Part shown: positions 9,014 to 17,666 of the stretch, in pieces
Position numbering within the stretch: the stretch's first letter is position 1
Layout: each line of letters starts with the position of its first letter
Notes under the pieces: model-generated
Told to the model about the DNA's origin: nothing
The model's input: the letters and a program-made list of their open reading frames with translations, nothing else
The model's database searches: none
DNA from: Fictibacillus sp. BK138
Lineage (GTDB): Bacteria > Bacillota > Bacilli > Bacillales > Fictibacillaceae
DNA: 64,000 nucleotides
NCBI RefSeq assembly: GCF_004216955.1
Contig: NZ_SGXL01000001.1
Span: 1,111,034 to 1,175,033 of the forward strand
Reading direction: 5' to 3'
Program-made: the position numbers and the translations under genes

Positions 9014-9811
9014 CTATAAGAAGCTTCTTTTCACTTTATGCCAGAATGAATTGTCTTTTAGTTTTACCGTTTTAATTCTTTTCTCTGTAAGTTCAAAGCT
9101 TAGGCTCTCACAATGTTTAATACTCATCGCTTCGTTATCCATTCCGATAATCGGATAATGGGAGTTATCATGTTTAATCTTTAAGGACATTTTTCGGTTA
9201 TCACTCAAAATAAAGGAAGAGCCGAGCGTACGATACTGATTATTATTTAAAGAAGCAAGCTCACTGATCTGATAGCATGCCAGCATTGGATCCACTACAG
9301 CACCGTTTACTGATTTATTATAAGCTGTACTTCCAGTTGGGGTGGATATGATCAAACCGTCGCCGCGGAAAGTCTCAAAATAAAGATCATCAATAAAAAC
9401 ATCGATCTCAAGTGTTCTAATGATAGAGGAACGAAGTGAACATTCATTCAGGCAGTAAAAAGAACCTTGTCCATCTATCGTAACGGAAAGTGCCGGATAC
9501 TTACGAACTTCGATCTGTTCGTTTTTCATTGCTTCTATCATGCCTGCTTGATCGTCGATATGAAAGTCACAATAAAATTCCGAATCAAGTGTACTTACTC
9601 CAACGTATAAACAATCTTCTCTAAACCCCGTTTTTCGTACTGCCTGCAAAAACGAACCGTCACCGCCTATACTCGCAATAATATTGGCTTCTCTTTCATC
9701 TTCCACAACTTCAAACCCTTCTCTTTCGGCTAAAGCTTTTAACCCTTCAGCTTTTTCGAGAATAGACTCTTCTTTTTTATAGAAAAAGAAAATCTTATTT
9801 CTTTCTGGCAT
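9014..9811 (-). CDS. ppnKB: NAD kinase (second, PpnKB/YtdI-type)
   Basis: Phosphorylates NAD to NADP. The 265-residue product has the kinase signature IASIGGDGSF near residue 45, LNECSLR near 119 and TPTGSTAYN near 150. Length matches B. subtilis PpnKB (267), and the gene is in the same place between ytcJ and ytfI, so it is the second paralogue rather than the PpnKA type. The start is the ATG at 9811, preceded by AAAGGAGGAATGG; the longer reading frame from 9841 would place that Shine-Dalgarno site inside the gene. Confidence 0.93.
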   Translation of the reverse strand: MPERNKIFFFYKKEESILEKAEGLKALAEREGFEVVEDEREANIIASIGGDGSFLQAVRKTGFREDCLYVGVSTLDSEFYCDFHIDDQAGMIEAMKNEQIEVRKYPALSVTIDGQGSFYCLNECSLRSSIIRTLEIDVFIDDLYFETFRGDGLIISTPTGSTAYNKSVNGAVVDPMLACYQISELASLNNNQYRTLGSSFILSDNRKMSLKIKHDNSHYPIIGMDNEAMSIKHCESLSFELTEKRIKTVKLKDNSFWHKVKRSFL

Positions 9812-9955
9812 CTTCCATTCCTCCTTTAAATGATTCTCCACATATTGTGTTCGGTCTTAAAAATATTGATTCCTATTATATTGTATCAGACATTCTATTA
9901 CGTTTAGATTAAATGTCACTTGCCTATAATGAAAAAACAGAAGGGAAGAGCTTTT

Positions 9956-10627
9956 ATGGAATGGATCTTAATCATTTTAGGCATTTTTTTATTCATCTTT
10001 ATCATCTTGATGTTCTCAACGCTGAATGTAGCGCTTCATCTTGTTCATCGCAACGATAACAGTGATATACGGATCACGCTGCGTATGTATCGAGTTATCA
10101 AATACAATTTACATATACCGATTGTACAAATTGATGCAGAAGACCATTCAGTAAAGATAAGAGAAGAAAAGCAAACCAGTATGGGGCAGAAGAAAGAGAA
10201 GAAAAAGAAAATTACATTTAAAAAAATAAAATATCAATATGAATCGTTTCAGAAAACTTTAAAACATGTCCAGAACCTGTACCTCATCCTTGCACAATTC
10301 TTAAAGAAGATAAACATTTCACAGCTTGAGTGGCATAGCGCTATCGGTCTTGGTGAGGCTTCGTCATCCGCAGTTGCAGCTGGAACAGTATGGGGAATTA
10401 AAGGGGTCGTCTTGCAGCTGATCAATACCTTTTTTCGTTTAAAAGGAAACCCAACAATTTCTGTAGTTCCCGTTTTTCAGGGAATGCACAGTGAAACAAG
10501 GCTATCCTGTATGGTTTCTTTTAAAATAGGGCATGCTATTGTCGTTATGTTAAAAATATTGAAGTCTTGGCGAAGTTCAAGGCGTTCATCTCAGGTAAAT
10601 TCTGAATATATGACTGGAGGAGTGTAA
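9956..10627 (+). CDS. ytfI: DUF2953 membrane protein YtfI-like
   Basis: Conserved Bacillus protein of unknown biochemical role, usually coded just before gerW/ytfJ. The 223-residue product starts with a strong membrane segment (WILIILGIFLFIFIILMF, about residues 3-20), then a polar Lys-rich middle (KKEKKKKITFKK) and a C-terminal part with alternating hydrophobic beta-like segments. ATG 9956 has GAAGGGAAG about 6 nt upstream and is preferred to the ATG at 9920, which has no ribosome site. gerW starts 2 nt after the stop, so the two are co-transcribed. Confidence 0.85.
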   Translation: MEWILIILGIFLFIFIILMFSTLNVALHLVHRNDNSDIRITLRMYRVIKYNLHIPIVQIDAEDHSVKIREEKQTSMGQKKEKKKKITFKKIKYQYESFQKTLKHVQNLYLILAQFLKKINISQLEWHSAIGLGEASSSAVAAGTVWGIKGVVLQLINTFFRLKGNPTISVVPVFQGMHSETRLSCMVSFKIGHAIVVMLKILKSWRSSRRSSQVNSEYMTGGV

Positions 10628-10629
10628 AA

Positions 10630-11085
10630 ATGAGTGAACATCCAATCCAGGGTTTAATGAAAACCGCTATGGAAAATCTCAAAGAAATGATTGATGTAAA
10701 TACGATCATCGGAGACCCTGTTGAAACTCCTGACGGCAGTGTGATCCTTACCGTTTCAAAAGTTGGATTTGGATTTGCAGCTGGAGGAAGTGAATTCGGA
10801 AATCAGCAAGAATCTAAACAATCTTCTCAAGGCTCTCAGCAAGGTTCATCGAACGGTGCAAAAGAAATGCCTTTTGGAGGAGGAAGCGGAGGAGGAGTTT
10901 CAATCACTCCAATCGCATTCCTTGTTGTAAGCAATACAGGAATAAAAACCATTCACCTAGACAACAGTACGCATCTATATGAAAGAATTTTAGACTTAGC
11001 TCCGGGTGTTATTGACAAGCTGCAGCATTTAATGAATAAGAATAAGCCAAAAGGTTCTGTAAACACACAAACAAATGAGTTTTAA
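10630..11085 (+). CDS. gerW: Sporulation protein GerW (YtfJ)
   Basis: Spore protein needed for normal L-alanine germination in B. subtilis. The 151-residue product begins HPIQGLMKTAMENLKEMIDVNTIIGDPV, the characteristic YtfJ N-terminus, has a central low-complexity Gly/Ser/Gln segment (about residues 55-90), then ITPIAFLVV and a C-terminal helix. ATG 10630 has GGAGGAGTG upstream, overlapping the end of ytfI. Forespore expression is expected from the family, but I see no clear sigma-F/G promoter in the short gap, so transcription probably comes from ahead of ytfI. Confidence 0.93.
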   Translation: MSEHPIQGLMKTAMENLKEMIDVNTIIGDPVETPDGSVILTVSKVGFGFAAGGSEFGNQQESKQSSQGSQQGSSNGAKEMPFGGGSGGGVSITPIAFLVVSNTGIKTIHLDNSTHLYERILDLAPGVIDKLQHLMNKNKPKGSVNTQTNEF

Positions 11086-11087
11086 TC

Positions 11088-11113
11088 AAAGCTAACATCT
11101 TGTTAGCTTTTTC
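11088..11113 (+). terminator. Terminator after gerW
   Basis: AAAGCTAAC and GTTAGCTTT pair around a 5-nt loop and are followed by TTTC. Confidence 0.85.
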
Positions 11114-11173
11114 TTCTGTGATGTTTTAAGATGAATAAGGAAGTACATAAATTTAAAGGAGGAGTTATCGATC

Positions 11174-11671
11174 ATGAGCGTAACATTTAAAGATAAACCA
11201 GTCACTTTATTAGGAAACCAGTTAAAAGCAGGGGATCAAGCTCCAGATTTTAAAGTTCTTGCAAATGATATGTCAGAAGTTACTTTGGCAGATTCAAAAG
11301 GAAGTGTAAGACTAATTGCAGCTGTACCTTCAGTTGATACAGGTGTATGCGACGCAGAAGTTCGCCGTTTTAACGAAGAAGCATCAAAGCTTGGGAATGT
11401 TAAAGTATTAACAATCTCTGTAGATTTGCCATTTGCACAAAAAAGATGGTGTGCTGCAGCAGGTATTGAAAATGTTCAAACATTATCTGATCACCGTGAT
11501 CTTTCATTTGGTAAAGCTTATGGTGTTGCAATTGAAGAGCTTCGTCTTCTTGCTCGATCTGTGTTCGTTATCGACAGCTCGGACAAGATTACATATGTTG
11601 AATATGTAGATGAAGTAACGAGTCATCCAAATTATGAAGCAGCGATTGAAGCTGCTAAAGCTGCAAAATAA
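11174..11671 (+). CDS. tpx: Thiol peroxidase Tpx
   Basis: Atypical 2-Cys peroxiredoxin that reduces H2O2 and organic peroxides using thioredoxin. The 165-residue product has the peroxidatic site PSVDTGVCD (Cys59) and the resolving Cys93 in KRWCAAAG, the spacing of the Tpx subfamily. AAAGGAGG lies 9 nt before the ATG. It is a single-gene unit with its own terminator, in the same place as ytgI of B. subtilis. Confidence 0.96.
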   Translation: MSVTFKDKPVTLLGNQLKAGDQAPDFKVLANDMSEVTLADSKGSVRLIAAVPSVDTGVCDAEVRRFNEEASKLGNVKVLTISVDLPFAQKRWCAAAGIENVQTLSDHRDLSFGKAYGVAIEELRLLARSVFVIDSSDKITYVEYVDEVTSHPNYEAAIEAAKAAK

Positions 11672-11681
11672 ACAAGTCAGT

Positions 11682-11717
11682 CATCTCCGGTGCAACGTCT
11701 GTACCGGAGATTTTTTA
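11682..11717 (+). terminator. Terminator after tpx
   Basis: ATCTCCGGT and ACCGGAGAT form a perfect stem around a 12-nt loop, followed by TTTTTT. Confidence 0.9.
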
Positions 11718-11736
11718 TAATCGTTTTTTTATAATC

Positions 11737-11933
11737 GTTGTTCTTGAAAGTAGTTGATATCCGCTCCAGGTTGCTCGCTTTCCACGGGGCGAACGGTGAG
11801 CCTCCTGCCGCTTTACGCCATTAGGAGTCTCCACCTGACCGCTCGTTCCGTAGGAGTCGACAACCTTGCGCTCCTATCAACTTGCAAATGATGAGATTAG
11901 AAAAAACAAAAGCAACAATCTTAAGAAAACAGC
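11737..11933 (+). repeat. Intergenic repeat copy R1 (short form)
   Basis: Left end GTTGATATCCGCTCCAGG, then GCTCGCTTTCC, the GGTGAGCCTCC / AGGAGTCTCCACC inner stem, right end CTCCTATCAACTTG and the tail AGCAACAATCTTAAG. No gene is carried. The 556-nt gap between tpx and ytxK holds this copy, the inverted copy R2, and nothing else I can name. The tails of R1 and R2 face each other, so 11911-11921 and 11943-11953 form an 11-bp hairpin with a terminator-like look. Confidence 0.85.
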
Positions 11934-11935
11934 CT

Positions 11936-12137
11936 TTCTTAGAGATTGTTGCTACTGAGAAGGTATCACAAAGTGCTTCAATGAAAAGTTAATTGGAGTG
12001 AAAGGACGAGACTCCAGCAGGCTGAGTGGGACAGGTGAGACCGTTCAGTGTCGCAAGGCGACGAATGTGCTTAACGCACACCCTGCGGAAAGCGAGTCCT
12101 GCAACGGAAAATTAACTACTTTCAAAAACAAACAAAG
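11936..12137 (-). repeat. Intergenic repeat copy R2 (inverted, tail to tail with R1)
   Basis: Read on the minus strand it has the same layout as R1: left end GTAGTTAATTTTCCGTTGCAGG, GACTCGCTTTCC, inner stem ending in CTCACC, right end CACTCCAATTAACTTTTCATTG, tail AGCAACAATCTCTAAG. The apical hairpin GTCGC-AAG-GCGAC (plus strand, near 12053) is intact. Confidence 0.85.
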
Positions 12138-12227
12138 TTTACAAAAACACGCTTTAAACCTTTAGATTGTGTATCATGCACTTCATTTGTTAAAATGTTT
12201 CCTGTGCAAACATAGGAGGACGCGGTT

Positions 12228-13226
12228 ATGAGTACTTTTAAAGATGTAGAAAAGATGTTTATAGTAATGGATAATACAGCAACGAGAATCAAGGATGGGC
12301 TTGATCTCCCTTATTTAGACGCTCTCGTTGAAACAGGAGAAAATCTATTCTTTCAAGAGATTCCTAAAGAATATCCAAAAGAGCTTATAAATGCATTAAC
12401 AGAAGAATATAAAAAGGTTAATCTTGCTGAATATGGCAAGGAAGAATTGCGGAAGGCATTTCAACTTGCTGTGCTAAAAGGCATGAAAGAAGCAGTACAG
12501 CCGCATCATGCGATGACTCCTGATGCTGTTGCTTTATTTACGGGCTATCTTGTTCAAAAGTTTATGAAAAAAACTGAACATCTTACATTGCTTGATCCTG
12601 TAATAGGCTCTGGTAACCTTTTGACGGCTGTATTAAACCAGCTTAACGAAAAGCAATGTGAAGCGTTTGGCGTGGAAGTAGATGAAACACTATTGCGTTT
12701 AGCTTGGGTAAATGCAAACATTCAAAAACATAAAGTAGAACTCTTTCATCAAGATGTGATTAAACCTCTTTATGCGGATCCCGTAGACGTAGTCGTAGCT
12801 GATCTTCCGGTAGGATACTACCCAGATGACGAAAGTGCTAAAGTGTTTAAAGTCAGTGAAAAAAACGGCCACACATTCGCACACCATCTTATCATTGAGC
12901 AATCCGTGCATCATCTAAAGGAAACTGGACTAGGAATCTTTATTGTTCCCAACAATCTTCTTGAAAGCGAACAATCAGGTTTGTTAAAGGCTTGGATTAA
13001 AGAAAATGTAGTCATTTTAGGATTGCTTCAGCTGCCTAAATCTCTTTTTAAATCCACTGTCCATGCGAAGAGTATCCTTATTCTTCAAAAAAATGGTGAA
13101 GGAGCTATAAAACCTAAACAAGCAATGCTGGCACAGCTTCCCTCCTTCTCGAATAAAGCAGGACTTGCTAATGTGATGGAACAAATAAATGAGTGGTTTA
13201 AAACTGAATGGGAACGTGAAAAATAA
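12228..13226 (+). CDS. ytxK: Class I SAM-dependent methyltransferase YtxK-like
   Basis: Member of the N6-adenine-type methyltransferase fold family; target unknown. The 332-residue product has a helical N-terminal third, the SAM motif LDPVIGSGNLLTAV near residue 121, a second acidic motif FGVEVDE, and the catalytic-position motif ADLPVGYYP near 195 where DNA methylases carry NPPY. That change argues against standard DNA adenine methylation. AGGAGG lies about 7 nt before ATG 12228. It sits between tpx and ackA as in B. subtilis and may share transcription with ackA only through read-through. Confidence 0.88.
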   Translation: MSTFKDVEKMFIVMDNTATRIKDGLDLPYLDALVETGENLFFQEIPKEYPKELINALTEEYKKVNLAEYGKEELRKAFQLAVLKGMKEAVQPHHAMTPDAVALFTGYLVQKFMKKTEHLTLLDPVIGSGNLLTAVLNQLNEKQCEAFGVEVDETLLRLAWVNANIQKHKVELFHQDVIKPLYADPVDVVVADLPVGYYPDDESAKVFKVSEKNGHTFAHHLIIEQSVHHLKETGLGIFIVPNNLLESEQSGLLKAWIKENVVILGLLQLPKSLFKSTVHAKSILILQKNGEGAIKPKQAMLAQLPSFSNKAGLANVMEQINEWFKTEWEREK

Positions 13227-13258
13227 CAGCGTGGGATAACCTATGCTGTTTTTTTTGT
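13225..13258 (+). terminator. Terminator after ytxK
   Basis: AACAGC-GT-GGG and CCT-AT-GCTGTT pair around ATAA, followed by eight T. The stem starts in the ytxK stop codon. Confidence 0.85.
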
Positions 13259-13263
13259 GTGGT

Positions 13264-13316
13264 TGCAAACGCATTCAAATCTGAATTGCATGAATATAAG
13301 GTGTAAGCGTTTTACA
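13264..13316 (+). promoter_or_regulatory. Two CcpA (cre) site candidates ahead of ackA
   Basis: TGCAAACGCATTCA (13264-13277) fits the cre consensus TGNAANCGNWNNCW at every position. TGTAAGCGTTTTACA (13302-13316) has perfect TGTAA/TTACA arms around a CG centre and one deviation. ackA of B. subtilis is activated by CcpA from upstream cre sites, so this location is expected for overflow acetate control. The sites lie 155-168 and 116-130 nt upstream of the ackA start. Confidence 0.65.
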
Positions 13317-13431
13317 GCCTTGATTATAAATATGGTCAATGTTTAAATAAGGAAGGATTATAGTATTAATGAGGTAGAAGTGTGCACCAAAGCGCTCTTC
13401 TTTTTCATTGAATATGAAGGAGATGGCTATT

Positions 13432-14619
13432 TTGGCTAAAATTATTGCGATTAATGCCGGAAGCTCGTCCTTAAAGTTTCAACTTCTGCAAATGCCAGAA
13501 GAAGAAGTTTTAACTAAAGGACTTGTTGAACGTATCGGTTTGAACGATTCTATTTTTACAATTGAAGTAAATGGTGAAAAGATAAAAGAAGTAAAAGATA
13601 TTCAAGACCACTCTGAAGCTGTTTCTATGCTTTTAGATAAATTGATCAAACATAACATTATTTCTTCTCTCGATGAAATTGAAGGAATTGGCCACCGTGT
13701 TGTACACGGAGGAGAAAAGTTTAATGATTCCGTATTAATTACAGATGAAGTACTAAAAGAAATTGAAGAGATTTCTTATCTTGCTCCACTTCATAACCCT
13801 GCAAACGTTGTAGGAATTAAGGCATTCAAAAATGTGTTGCCGAGCGTACCAGCTGTTGCTGTGTTCGATACAGCCTTCCATCAATCAATGCCTGAAAAAT
13901 CATTTCTGTACAGTTTGCCATATGAGTACTATGAGCAATATGGAATTCGTAAATATGGTTTCCATGGTACAAGCCATAAATATGTTTCTGAAAGAGCCGC
14001 TGAACTTCTTGGACGTCCGGTTGAACAGCTTCGCCTTCTTTCTTGCCACCTTGGCAACGGAGCAAGTATTGCTGCAATTGAAGGCGGGAAATCAATCGAT
14101 ACATCTATGGGATTCACTCCTTTAGCTGGTGTAACTATGGGAACACGTTCCGGAAACATTGACCCATCATTAATTCCTTATATCATGCAAAAGACAGGGC
14201 AAAGTGCTGAAGAAGTATTGAATGTTCTAAACAATAAAAGTGGAATGCTTGGCGTTTCAGGTTTCTCATCTGACCTTCGTGATATCGAGAGTGAAGCAGA
14301 GCAAGGAAATGAACGTGCTGAGCTTGCACTAGAAGTATTTGCTAGCCGTATCCACAAATACATCGGTTCTTATGCTGCGAGAATGGCAGGGATCGATGCG
14401 ATCATCTTTACAGCAGGAATCGGTGAAAACAGTACAGCAGTACGTGAACGTGTACTGCGTGGATTGGAATTTATGGGTGTTTATTGGGATCCTGCTTTAA
14501 ACCAGGTTCGTGGGAAAGAAGCATTTATCAGCTATCCGCATTCACCTGTAAAAGTAATTGTCATTCCTACAAACGAAGAAGTTATGATCGCTAGAGACAC
14601 TATGCGATTCGCGATGTAA
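13432..14619 (+). CDS. ackA: Acetate kinase AckA
   Basis: Converts acetyl phosphate and ADP to acetate and ATP in overflow metabolism. The 395-residue product, exactly the B. subtilis length, begins [15 protein letters not shown] and shows [19 protein letters not shown] (catalytic Asp), [22 protein letters not shown] (catalytic Arg) and AGIGENS. The start is TTG 13432: AAGGAG lies 9 nt before it, whereas the in-frame ATG at 13423 directly abuts that site. It forms its own unit with upstream cre sites and a long terminator. Confidence 0.96.
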   Translation: MAKIIAINAGSSSLKFQLLQMPEEEVLTKGLVERIGLNDSIFTIEVNGEKIKEVKDIQDHSEAVSMLLDKLIKHNIISSLDEIEGIGHRVVHGGEKFNDSVLITDEVLKEIEEISYLAPLHNPANVVGIKAFKNVLPSVPAVAVFDTAFHQSMPEKSFLYSLPYEYYEQYGIRKYGFHGTSHKYVSERAAELLGRPVEQLRLLSCHLGNGASIAAIEGGKSIDTSMGFTPLAGVTMGTRSGNIDPSLIPYIMQKTGQSAEEVLNVLNNKSGMLGVSGFSSDLRDIESEAEQGNERAELALEVFASRIHKYIGSYAARMAGIDAIIFTAGIGENSTAVRERVLRGLEFMGVYWDPALNQVRGKEAFISYPHSPVKVIVIPTNEEVMIARDTMRFAM

Positions 14620-14621
14620 TT

Positions 14622-14672
14622 AAAAAACAACCTTTTTTCATGGCTGCAGCCATGAAGAAAGGTTGTTTTTTT
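14622..14672 (+). terminator. Strong terminator after ackA
   Basis: AACAACCTTTTTTCATGGCT pairs with AGCCATGAAGAAAGGTTGTT over about 20 bp with a minimal loop, followed by a T-run; A-run on the 5' side. Confidence 0.92.
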
Positions 14673-14734
14673 GTTCATTTTTTAACTAAAAAAGTGTTCC
14701 TTTTAAATATTTTTGTTGATTAAACTTCTTTGCT

Positions 14735-14886
14735 AGTTGATTGGAGTGCAAGATGCGAGACTCCTGGGGGATCAGCGGGACAGGTGAGACTCCTAACGGC
14801 GCGAAGCGCAGAGGAGGCTCACCGCACGCCCCCCGGAAAGCGAGCATCTGGAACGGAAATCAACAACTTTCACAAAACAACAATTT
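14735..14886 (-). repeat. Intergenic repeat copy R3 (short form, inverted)
   Basis: Plus strand begins AGTTGATTGGAGTGC and ends GGAAATCAACAACTTTC. The inner stem is GGTGAGACTCCT with AGGAGGCTCACC and the apex GCGC-GAA-GCGC. A 70-codon open frame across it is not a gene: no ribosome site, and the same DNA recurs in other intergenic gaps. The 382-nt gap after ackA holds the terminator, this copy and the leader of the GNAT gene. Confidence 0.85.
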
Positions 14887-15001
14887 ATACGAAAACTGCC
14901 TTTTTTATTTTTATTGAAGGAAAACACACCAAGATAGTGTAAATCCTTATAGGTACCTTTATCTGAATTTGCTCGAACTGGAAAGGGAGAGAGATCTATT
15001 C

Positions 15002-15670
15002 ATGTACAAAAAGGAACAATACTTATATAGGCAAGAAAAGAAGGTAAAAGCAATTGTCCGAAATTATGTGAAACCAGATTTTAACGAACTCATCCAAATA
15101 CAAAAGGAAAGTTTTCCGCCTCCATTTCCTTCCGACCTTTGGTGGAACGAAGAACAGCTTAATAATCACATCACGCTCTTTCCTGACGGAGCATTATGTG
15201 TGGAGATTGACGGAATTCTTGCGGGATCTATTACCGGGCTGCTAGTAGACTTTGATCTTGAATCTCCAAAACATACTTGGGAAGAGATTACGGATAAAGG
15301 CTATATTAAAACACATAACAAAAATGGGAAAACTCTTTATATAGTGGATATTTGCATACGTCCCTCTTTTAGAAAGCTTGATCTCGGCAAATTTCTTATG
15401 CAATCCATGTATGAGACGGTCATACAATTGAATCTTGACCGATTATTAGGCGGGGGGAGAATGCGGGGCTATCATAAGTGTGCAGATGCACTGACCCCAG
15501 AGCAATATATTGAAAAAGTAGTGAACGGTGAAATACATGACCAGGTTATATCCTTTCTGTTACGGTGCGGAAGAACACCTCTAGTATTAGTACCTGGATA
15601 TTTAGAAGATGAAGAGTCCCATCATTATGGTCTGCTGATGGAATGGAAGAACCCTTTTAAGTTTGGCTGA
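15002..15670 (+). CDS. GNAT-family N-acetyltransferase
   Basis: Probable acetyl-CoA-dependent acyltransferase; substrate not readable. The 222-residue product has a basic N-terminus, a core with ALCVEIDGILAGSITGLLVDFD (beta strands 2-4), and the acetyl-CoA loop region VDICIRPSFRKLDLGKFLM, where the usual R/Q-x-x-G-x-G/A appears as RKLDLGKF. The C-terminal part (GGRMRGYHKC) is unlike small GNATs. ATG 15002 has GGGAGAGAG about 9 nt upstream; the longer frame from 14969 would contain that site. Not part of the conserved ytxK-ackA block of B. subtilis, so this is a lineage-specific insertion. Confidence 0.75.
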   Translation: MYKKEQYLYRQEKKVKAIVRNYVKPDFNELIQIQKESFPPPFPSDLWWNEEQLNNHITLFPDGALCVEIDGILAGSITGLLVDFDLESPKHTWEEITDKGYIKTHNKNGKTLYIVDICIRPSFRKLDLGKFLMQSMYETVIQLNLDRLLGGGRMRGYHKCADALTPEQYIEKVVNGEIHDQVISFLLRCGRTPLVLVPGYLEDEESHHYGLLMEWKNPFKFG

Positions 15671-15748
15671 TAAATAACTTTAATGCTGATTTTTTACTTA
15701 ATCCCGCTGTTATTATAAACTATGTAAAAAGGTTAAAGGAGGAGCGGC

Positions 15749-16585
15749 ATGCCATTAACAGAACGCGAAGAACAAATCTGGCAAGAAATCAAAAGCTGGG
15801 AAGATCTTTATTTTACTTACGAACCAATAGATTTTGGACGTACATATGAAAAATGGGCAACAAGACAGATGGACCTTTTATCAGAAGAGATGCAGGAAAC
15901 GATTGGTGAGTATGTAGATTCTGTTCTTTTTCATATCCATGCTCTAATACAAAACTCTCAATTTCAGCTGGATATGAAACAAAGACTCCTTTCAGAAGCT
16001 AGGGTCTTTCGAGATGATATTTTTGAAATTGAAGATTTGAAAAAATGTTCGATCGATCAATTATCTTATATGGCAGATCAGCAAATTGCACGCAACCGGA
16101 TTTTGTCTTTTTCCCAAGGTGGACTCGCCGGAACGGGAGGGTTGCTTTTCCTAGGAACAGACTTTCCAGCGATGGTTGCTCTTGGTATCCGGTCCGTTCA
16201 GTCTATTGCCATGCACTATGGCTATGATATTCAAAGACCATCGGAAATGATGCGCTCATTAAAAGTGTATCATGCAGCTACGATGCCAAAACGATATCAG
16301 CAAGAAAAATGGGATGAACTTATGGAAGAGCTTCGTGAAGAAGAAGATCCTATCTTTTATTCAGGAAAAGATGTAATAGCGGATATATCGTGGATGTCTC
16401 ATCCCATACAGCAAATCGTAAAGATGATGGCGATCCTGCTTCTCAGAAAGAAGCTGACTCAAGGTCTGCCGATTTTCGGCATGGCTGTAGGAGCTGTTAT
16501 GAACTATCAGCAATCCAGAAAGATAACTGAAATCGCGCATAAGTTTTATCAAAAAAGATATCTGAATGAAAAATATTACGGATAG
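15749..16585 (+). CDS. EcsC family protein
   Basis: EcsC-domain protein (the C-terminal partner family of the EcsAB ABC transporter locus) of unknown mechanism. The 278-residue product has an acidic N-terminal helix, a Gly-rich hydrophobic segment GGLAGTGGLLFLGTDFPAMVALGIRSVQ near 130-155 that is the family hallmark, and a second hydrophobic stretch near the C-terminus (LPIFGMAVGAVMNY). AAAGGAGGAG lies about 5 nt before ATG 15749. moaB follows after 11 nt and is probably co-transcribed. No ecsA or ecsB is nearby. Confidence 0.85.
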   Translation: MPLTEREEQIWQEIKSWEDLYFTYEPIDFGRTYEKWATRQMDLLSEEMQETIGEYVDSVLFHIHALIQNSQFQLDMKQRLLSEARVFRDDIFEIEDLKKCSIDQLSYMADQQIARNRILSFSQGGLAGTGGLLFLGTDFPAMVALGIRSVQSIAMHYGYDIQRPSEMMRSLKVYHAATMPKRYQQEKWDELMEELREEEDPIFYSGKDVIADISWMSHPIQQIVKMMAILLLRKKLTQGLPIFGMAVGAVMNYQQSRKITEIAHKFYQKRYLNEKYYG

Positions 16586-16596
16586 GTGTTCATTTT

Positions 16597-17103
16597 ATGA
16601 GTATACAAGAACATAAGGCGCTTGCACCGGAAAAAGTTAGATGCATGATAGTAACTGTGAGTGATACAAGAAATGAAGATACAGACAAAAGTGGCATGCT
16701 CATCCGGTCATTCTTAATCGAACAGCATCATGACATTCGTGAGTATAGAATTGTAAAGGATGACAAGAACCTGATTCATGAAGCTGCTCAAACTGCGATT
16801 AAAGATGAAAATATCGATGTCGTCATATTTAATGGAGGAACAGGAATTGCTCCAAGAGATGTAACAATAGAATCCTTATCGACTATTTTTGAAAAAGAAC
16901 TCACCGGGTTCGGTGAACTTTTTCGAATGTTAAGTTATACAGAGGATATTGGGTCAGGAGCTATGCTTAGCCGTGCTATTGCCGGTGTGAATGGAAAAAC
17001 GGCCATTTTCGCATTGCCAGGTTCATCAGGTGCAGTAAAGCTCGGAATGGAAAAGTTAATTCTGCCGGAACTAACGCATATCGTACAACAGCTTCATAAA
17101 TAA
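16597..17103 (+). CDS. moaB: Molybdenum cofactor biosynthesis protein MoaB
   Basis: Member of the MogA/MoaB family that adenylates molybdopterin before molybdenum insertion. The 168-residue product shows IVTVSDTRNEDTDKSG near residue 19, FNGGTGIAPRDVTIE near 84 and ALPGSSGAVKLGMEKLILPEL at the end, the full MoaB set. It follows the EcsC gene by 11 nt; the B. subtilis homologue also lies between ackA and argG. Confidence 0.94.
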   Translation: MSIQEHKALAPEKVRCMIVTVSDTRNEDTDKSGMLIRSFLIEQHHDIREYRIVKDDKNLIHEAAQTAIKDENIDVVIFNGGTGIAPRDVTIESLSTIFEKELTGFGELFRMLSYTEDIGSGAMLSRAIAGVNGKTAIFALPGSSGAVKLGMEKLILPELTHIVQQLHK

Positions 17104-17132
17104 AAGAGGATGCATAAGCACCCTCTTTTTTT
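17103..17132. terminator. Terminator between moaB and the convergent small gene
   Basis: AAAGAGG-AT-GC and GC-AC-CCTCTTT pair around a short loop, with A and T runs on either side so it can serve both strands. Confidence 0.8.
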
Positions 17133-17136
17133 GTAT

Positions 17137-17451
17137 TTATCCATGGACTTTCGATGTTACCTGCTGGTTTAATCTGTACCAAAGCCAGAGCTCATTAATG
17201 ATGGAAGCTTGGCTTGCAATTTTTTCGTTTAATTCACAGGATAGTTCAAAGTTTTCTTCAATAGATAATCGGTCTTGAAGTTTATTGATCTGTGTTTCAA
17301 TTTCTCTTATTCGGTCTGGAATCGTGCCTCTAATCTTTTCCCATTGCAGCAGGATGGCTGCTTGTTCTGCCCTTTCATATTCTTCCCACGATTTATGCAA
17401 ATCAGGAACTGAAATGCCAAGCTTATCTTCCCAAACGAAATTGTTATGCAT
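17137..17451 (-). CDS. Uncharacterised 104-residue coiled-coil protein
   Basis: Not recognised with confidence. The product is soluble and helical: an N-terminal tryptophan-containing part (VWEDKLGISVPDLHKSWEEYE), a central heptad-like stretch DRIREIETQINKLQDRLSIEE, and a C-terminal NELWLWYRLNQQVTS. No membrane segment or cysteine motif. The ATG at 17451 is chosen because AGAGGTGAT lies 6 nt upstream; the open frame extends to 17505 but without a ribosome site. It is transcribed away from argG, converging on moaB. Confidence 0.7.
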   Translation of the reverse strand: MHNNFVWEDKLGISVPDLHKSWEEYERAEQAAILLQWEKIRGTIPDRIREIETQINKLQDRLSIEENFELSCELNEKIASQASIINELWLWYRLNQQVTSKVHG

Positions 17452-17545
17452 CCGATCATCACCTCTTACTTCCATTGTACAAAAGGCGCTGCTCTGAAGC
17501 CACAATAAATATTTCTATTATTTTTATACATTTTTAAGAATAACC

Positions 17546-17575
17546 TTGCATTTTCTTCTCTCTTTTTGTTATAGT
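17546..17575 (+). promoter_or_regulatory. Sigma-A promoter of argGH
   Basis: TTGCAT (17546-17551), 18-nt spacer, TATAGT (17570-17575). The expected start point is near 17582, just before the ARG-box-like sequences. Confidence 0.65.
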
Positions 17576-17588
17576 ATTTATTATTATA

Positions 17589-17627
17589 AATGGTATTTTT
17601 ATAAACAATTATGTATAAAAATAAATA
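17589..17627 (+). promoter_or_regulatory. ArgR/AhrC operator candidates (two ARG boxes)
   Basis: TATGTATAAAAATAAATA (17610-17627) and, on the other strand, GTTTATAAAAATACCATT (17589-17607 region) resemble the Bacillus ARG box CATGAATAAAAATKCAAK. They lie just after the likely transcription start of argG, a position suited to arginine-dependent repression. The region is A/T-rich, so some of the match is expected by composition. Confidence 0.55.
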
Positions 17628-17666
17628 AAATATACATTATTCGGTTTTCAGGAGGAGAGATATCAT

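Noticed and set aside
12780-12860. ytxK as a restriction-modification DNA methylase
   Set aside because: The catalytic NPPY motif is replaced by ADLPVGYYP, and no restriction gene is nearby.
14730-14942. 70-codon open frame downstream of ackA
   Set aside because: It lies across repeat copy R3, has no ribosome site, and the same DNA recurs in other intergenic gaps.
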